DNA of 46,031 nucleotides from the NCBI GenBank assembly GCA_946411565.1, contig CAMKEM010000021.1, positions 1 through 46,031 on the forward strand, given 5' to 3'. The notes under the pieces are model-generated. The model was not told where the DNA came from. It ran no database searches and saw only the letters and a list, made by a program, of their open reading frames with translations. The stretch comes from an uncultured Prevotellaceae bacterium (GTDB taxonomy: Bacteria > Bacteroidota > Bacteroidia > Bacteroidales > Bacteroidaceae). A program made the translations under genes and the position numbers. Positions 42,467-46,031 of the stretch are shown in pieces (the stretch's first letter is position 1; each line of letters begins with the position of its first letter).

Positions 42467-43660
42467 ATGGTACATTTATCAAACCGTCTTAACAGACTTG
42501 CCCCATCAGCTACACTCGCCATGTCTCAGAAGAGCAGCGAGATGAAAGCTCAGGGCATCGACGTAATCAACATGAGTGTTGGCGAACCAGATTTCAACAC
42601 TCCAGACCAAATCAAGGAAGCAGCTAAAAAGGCCGTTGACGATAACTGGTCACGCTACTCTCCAGTACCTGGCTATCCAGACCTTCGCAAAGCTGTAGTT
42701 GAGAAACTTAAGCGCGAGAATGGACTCGACTATTCCGTTTCAGAAATTCTCGTCAGCAATGGTGCCAAGCAGGCTGTTTGCAACGCAGTAATGGCTCTCG
42801 TTGACGATGGCGACGAGGTTATCATCCCTGCACCATATTGGGTAAGCTATCCACAGATGGCTCTCCTCGCAGGCGGTACACCAGTTCATATCCCTGCTGG
42901 TTTCGAGCAGAACTTCAAGATTACTCCTGCTCAGCTCGAAGCTGCAATCACTCCAAAGACACGTATGCTTATCCTCTGCTCTCCAAGCAACCCAACAGGT
43001 AGCGTATATTCAAAGGAAGAGCTTGAGGGACTTGCCAACGTGCTCAAGAAGCACCCAGAGGTATATGTTCTCGCAGACGAGATCTACGAGCACATTAACT
43101 ATGTAGGCAAGCACGAGAGCATCGCACAGTTCCCAGGCATGAAGGAGCAGACCATCATTATAAATGGTGTAAGTAAGGCTTACGCTATGACAGGATGGCG
43201 TATCGGCTACATGGCAGCTCCAGAGTGGATTGTCAAGGGCTGTAACAAGCTTCAGGGACAATACACTTCAGGTCCTTGCTCTGTAAGCCAGAAGGCAGCA
43301 GAAGCAGCATACACCCTCTCTCAGGATTGCGTAGAGGAGATGCGTGTGGCATTCGAGCGTCGTCGTAACCTCATCGTAGAGCTTGCAAAGGATATCCCAG
43401 GTCTTGAGGTGAACGTACCACAGGGTGCATTCTATCTCTTCCCTAAGTGCACAAGCTTCTATGGTAAGACAGACGGTGAGCGTACAATCAACAACTCTAC
43501 AGACCTCGCAATGTACCTCCTTGAGGTTGGTCACGTAGCTACAGTAGGCGGTGACGCATTCGGTGATCCAGAGTGCTTCCGTATGAGCTATGCAACGAGT
43601 GATGACAACATTCGAGAGGCAATGCGACGTATCAAAGACTGTCTTTCACGTCTTCACTAA
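42467..43660 (+). CDS. Class I aspartate aminotransferase (AspC-like)
   Basis: A 397-residue PLP-dependent aminotransferase. The motifs are INMSVGEPDF, YSPVPGYPDLRKAV (substrate loop), SNGAKQAVCNAVMAL, the NPTG of CSPSNPTGSV (Asn175), VLADEIYEHI (Asp204) and SKAYAMTGWRIGYMA, where Lys237 binds PLP. The C-terminal FRMSYATSDDNIREAMRRI carries the Arg that binds the alpha-carboxylate of the substrate. The family moves amino groups between aspartate or related acids and 2-oxoglutarate. It is monocistronic, between the permease gene and exbB. Confidence 0.93.
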   Translation: MVHLSNRLNRLAPSATLAMSQKSSEMKAQGIDVINMSVGEPDFNTPDQIKEAAKKAVDDNWSRYSPVPGYPDLRKAVVEKLKRENGLDYSVSEILVSNGAKQAVCNAVMALVDDGDEVIIPAPYWVSYPQMALLAGGTPVHIPAGFEQNFKITPAQLEAAITPKTRMLILCSPSNPTGSVYSKEELEGLANVLKKHPEVYVLADEIYEHINYVGKHESIAQFPGMKEQTIIINGVSKAYAMTGWRIGYMAAPEWIVKGCNKLQGQYTSGPCSVSQKAAEAAYTLSQDCVEEMRVAFERRRNLIVELAKDIPGLEVNVPQGAFYLFPKCTSFYGKTDGERTINNSTDLAMYLLEVGHVATVGGDAFGDPECFRMSYATSDDNIREAMRRIKDCLSRLH

Positions 43661-43712
43661 AAAAAATAGTGTTAAAAGTTCTTAATCGTAAGGGTAGTTC
43701 AATTTTAATTTG

Positions 43713-43720
43713 TATCTTTG
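43713..43720 (+). promoter_or_regulatory. -7 box for the exbB operon
   Basis: TATCTTTG fits TAnnTTTG; the -33 element is unclear. The leader of about 125 bases contains a short hairpin GCCTA-TTT-TAGGC (43741-43753). Confidence 0.5.
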
Positions 43721-43850
43721 CGTTCGGAAACGGGAAAAAAGCCTATTTTAGGCATTCAAATATGTTCAAACTTAAGAACTCTTTAACCGTAAATCAAGTA
43801 GAAAAATTCATTAACTCAAAATTTTATTTAACAACTTAAACTAAAAAATT

Positions 43851-44681
43851 ATGGCAGCTACACAAAAGCCAGCCCCAAAGAAGTCTTCTGGCTTCCAGGG
43901 CGTTCGTAATGCGTTTTGGATCATCGCAGCAATGTTCGTTGTTGCAGTATGTATCTTCAAGTTTGTTCTCGGTAATCCTGCTAACTTCGTAGGCAATGAC
44001 CCAGAGGGTGAGGTTCTCAATGGTAACATGCTCGGTACAATCTATAAGGGTGGTATCGTTGTGCCAGTGCTGATCACTTTGATGCTCACAGTGCTTTGTC
44101 TTTCTATCGAGCGTCTCCTCGCTCAGAAGACAGCTTTCGGTAAGATGTCAACAACTAAGTTCGTTGTTGCTATCAAGGCAGCTCTCGCTAAGAACGATTT
44201 CGTTGAGGCTGAGAACCTTTGCAACAAGCAGCGTGGTACTATCGCTAACGTTGTTGGTGCTTCACTCAAGGCTTACAAGGAAGTAGAAGGTCTTCAGAAT
44301 GTAAAGAAGGCCCAGAAGATCGCTAAGATCCAGCAGGCTCACGAGGAAGCTGTTCAGCTCGAGATGCCAACTCTCCAGATGAACATGCCTATCCTTGCTA
44401 CTCTCGTAACACTGGGTACTCTTACCGCTCTGTTCGGTACTGTAACTGGTATGATCAAGTCATTCGCTGCTCTTGCATCTGGTGGTGGTGGTGACTCTGT
44501 TGCTCTGTCAACTGGTATTTCTGAGGCCCTTATCAATACCGCTCTCGGTATCTTGACATCATGGCTCGCTGTAGTATCTTACAACTTCTTCTCTAACCGT
44601 ATCGACAAGCTCACATACGCTCTCGACGAGGTTGGTTACACTATTGCTCAGACATACGAGGCAAACCACGACGAGGCTTAA
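43851..44681 (+). CDS. exbB: MotA/TolQ/ExbB proton channel family protein (ExbB-type)
   Basis: A 276-residue inner-membrane stator that, with ExbD, uses the proton gradient to drive TonB. Membrane segments are at about 21-41, 68-88, 180-203 and 222-246. The last pair has the family motifs TLGTLTALFGTVTGMIKSF and ALINTALGILTSWLAVVSYNFF. An extra N-terminal membrane helix, compared with E. coli ExbB, is common in Bacteroidetes. First gene of exbB-exbD-exbD(-tonB), with 32 bp to the next gene. Confidence 0.92.
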   Translation: MAATQKPAPKKSSGFQGVRNAFWIIAAMFVVAVCIFKFVLGNPANFVGNDPEGEVLNGNMLGTIYKGGIVVPVLITLMLTVLCLSIERLLAQKTAFGKMSTTKFVVAIKAALAKNDFVEAENLCNKQRGTIANVVGASLKAYKEVEGLQNVKKAQKIAKIQQAHEEAVQLEMPTLQMNMPILATLVTLGTLTALFGTVTGMIKSFAALASGGGGDSVALSTGISEALINTALGILTSWLAVVSYNFFSNRIDKLTYALDEVGYTIAQTYEANHDEA

Positions 44682-44713
44682 GTTTTTACTAACCCTTTAA
44701 AACATTTATCACT

Positions 44714-45325
44714 ATGGGTAAAGTAAAACTTAAGAAACAAGACATCTGGATCGATATGACGCCTATGTCAGACGTGATGGTGCTGTTGCTCTGTTTCTTC
44801 ATGCTGACCTCTACTTTTACAAAGCCAGAGCCAGTGAAGGTTGTTGAGCCACAGTCTGTTGCCGAGATCAAGGTGCCTGAGAAGGATGTGCTGAACATTC
44901 TTGTCGATAAGGAAGGCAAGGTGTTCATGAATATGGATAACCAGTTCCAGCTTGCTGATGTTGCAGCAGACGTTACTGATCAGTTCGGTATCACTCTGAC
45001 TAAGACACAGATGGCTAACTTCAAGTCTGATCCAATGTTCGGTGCTCCAATGAACGTGCTTGAGAAGTTCCTCAACATGGAAGAGAGCACACGTCGTGAA
45101 CAGTTGAAAGAACTTGGTATTCCATTGGATAGTATTGATGGTGGTAAGAGCGAGTTCCAGATGTGGGTTAAGTCTGCACGTGGTGTCAATTCAGACATCA
45201 AGGTTGCTATCAAGGCCGACAGAGAGACTCCTTACAAGATCATCAAGCGTGTAATGTCGGAGCTTCAGGATATTGACGAGAACCGTTACTACCTGATTAC
45301 TTCACTCAAAACACAGGAGGACTAA
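44714..45325 (+). CDS. exbD: ExbD/TolR family protein (first copy)
   Basis: A 203-residue biopolymer-transport protein with one membrane helix (~18-36). The proton-relay Asp is in IDMTPMSDVMVLLLCFFML (Asp20). The periplasmic domain is longer than in E. coli ExbD (about 140 residues), as is usual in Bacteroidetes, and ends in the IKRVMSELQDIDENRYYLITSL strand. The next exbD starts 3 bp after the stop, so both chains are made together. Confidence 0.92.
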   Translation: MGKVKLKKQDIWIDMTPMSDVMVLLLCFFMLTSTFTKPEPVKVVEPQSVAEIKVPEKDVLNILVDKEGKVFMNMDNQFQLADVAADVTDQFGITLTKTQMANFKSDPMFGAPMNVLEKFLNMEESTRREQLKELGIPLDSIDGGKSEFQMWVKSARGVNSDIKVAIKADRETPYKIIKRVMSELQDIDENRYYLITSLKTQED

Positions 45326-45328
45326 GCC

Positions 45329-45976
45329 ATGGCAAAAGTAAAGAAAAGTAGACAGAAAAAACAGCAGACTCGTGTGGACTTCACCCCTATGGTGGATATG
45401 ATGATGCTGTTGATTACCTTCTTCATGCTCTGTACCACTTTGGCTAAGCCTCAGACTATGGAATTGAGTATGCCTACCAACGATAAGAACCTTGAGGATA
45501 TTGATAAGACTGTTACAAAGGAGTCTTACACTGTCACGGTTTACGTTGCAGCGGACAACCAGATCTACTATGTAGAAGGTATGGTAAAGCCAGAAGACCC
45601 AACATGTCTCAAGAAGACAACATGGGGTAAGGATGGTATCCGTAAGGCCCTCATCGGTCACGTTACTGAGGACGGCACACAGCCAATCCTTGACGTAATG
45701 ACTGCAAAGCTTAAGCTTGACGAACTGAAGGAGAAGTCTCCTACAATGACTCAGGCTCAGTATGATGAGCGTCTCAAGGCAATCAAGAAGGGTGATATCG
45801 ACGGCAGACACATCGAGACTATGACTATCATCATCAAGGCTACAGATAATTCAAATTATTTCAACCTTGTTGAAGCTCTTGATGAAATGCAGATTTGCTC
45901 TGTTGGTAAGTATGTAATTGATAAGATTAACGACAACGATAAGAAGCTTCTCGAAGCTGCCGGTGTCAAGGAGTAA
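45329..45976 (+). CDS. exbD: ExbD/TolR family protein (second copy)
   Basis: A 215-residue second ExbD with a basic N-terminus (KVKKSRQKKQQ), then VDFTPMVDMMMLLITFFMLC (Asp23 in the helix). The periplasmic domain is clearly different from the first copy, with little identity beyond the helix, so it is not a recent duplicate. Its C-terminal NYFNLVEALDEMQICSVGKYVI corresponds to the usual last helix and strand. Confidence 0.92.
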   Translation: MAKVKKSRQKKQQTRVDFTPMVDMMMLLITFFMLCTTLAKPQTMELSMPTNDKNLEDIDKTVTKESYTVTVYVAADNQIYYVEGMVKPEDPTCLKKTTWGKDGIRKALIGHVTEDGTQPILDVMTAKLKLDELKEKSPTMTQAQYDERLKAIKKGDIDGRHIETMTIIIKATDNSNYFNLVEALDEMQICSVGKYVIDKINDNDKKLLEAAGVKE

Positions 45977-46013
45977 TCTATTAGTAACTTTAACTTAAGA
46001 AAGGAAAAGAAAA

Positions 46014-46031
46014 ATGTCACAAATAGATCTT
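46014..46031 (+). CDS. Start of the next gene, probably tonB (partial)
   Basis: An ATG 37 bp after the second exbD opens a frame reading MSQIDL before the window ends. Position (fourth in an exbB-exbD-exbD operon) and the 'M-x-x-I/V-D-L' start typical of Bacteroidetes TonB proteins suggest an energy transducer TonB. Six residues cannot prove it. Confidence 0.4.

Noticed and set aside
43665..43690. Terminator after the aminotransferase gene
   Set aside because: CACTA-A7-TAGTG near 43657-43674 can pair, but the stem is only 5 bp with an A-run loop and no T-tail.
44714..45976. Recent duplication of exbD
   Set aside because: The two proteins share only the membrane-helix motif and differ in the periplasmic part, so they are old paralogues, as common in Bacteroidetes.

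Overview
The window looks like a Bacteroidales chromosome, most likely a Prevotella-like member of the Prevotellaceae (inference). It carries SusC/SusD pairs, GldH, RicT (PSP1) and a split 5'-nucleotidase. Several genes have promoters of the Bacteroidetes type, with a -7 box TAnnTTTG and a TTTG or TTG about 20 bases upstream. Coding density is high. Intergenic space is largely filled with short dispersed repeats, either GC-rich palindromes or AT-rich. No tRNA, rRNA, CRISPR array, insertion sequence or prophage was seen.

Positions 80-18455, all on the minus strand, form one apparent transcription unit: a four-domain FAS1 (fasciclin) lipoprotein, SusC, SusD, two more FAS1 lipoproteins, then a second SusC and SusD. 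There is no glycoside hydrolase, anti-sigma factor or hybrid sensor in it. To its right on the same strand is a separate 954-residue secreted protein with a T9SS-like C-terminus (18838-21702). Next come a rhamnogalacturonan acetylesterase-like SGNH hydrolase with a partner of unknown function (22182-24480), and a DUF2339-type membrane protein (24798-26927).

From 27395 to 34761 a plus-strand run of conserved housekeeping genes reads sppA, lpxK, thiL, holB, ricT-like, gldH. It is followed by rlpA with its own promoter and a terminator that overlaps its 3' end. A 59-residue peptide gene (35658-35837) and a two-gene 5'-nucleotidase (36138-37752) lie on the minus strand.

From 37968 to the right edge, plus-strand genes are rplS with a structured leader and terminator, a 48-residue ORF, a stand-alone AICAR transformylase, a small basic protein, an LptF/LptG-type permease, an aspartate aminotransferase, and exbB-exbD-exbD. 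The last 18 bases start what is probably tonB. The ExbB/ExbD/TonB system would energise the SusC transporters at the left end.

The most unusual signals are in the repeats. (1) Dispersed GC-rich palindromes are inserted in frame in the signal peptides of five consecutive exported proteins of the FAS1/SusCD locus. (2) Two 88-bp elements each consist of exactly four 11-bp units followed by four inverted 11-bp units, and both lie 150-200 bp upstream of a promoter. (3) A GCGATAAA-type partly palindromic motif recurs at the gene junctions of the FAS1/SusCD locus.
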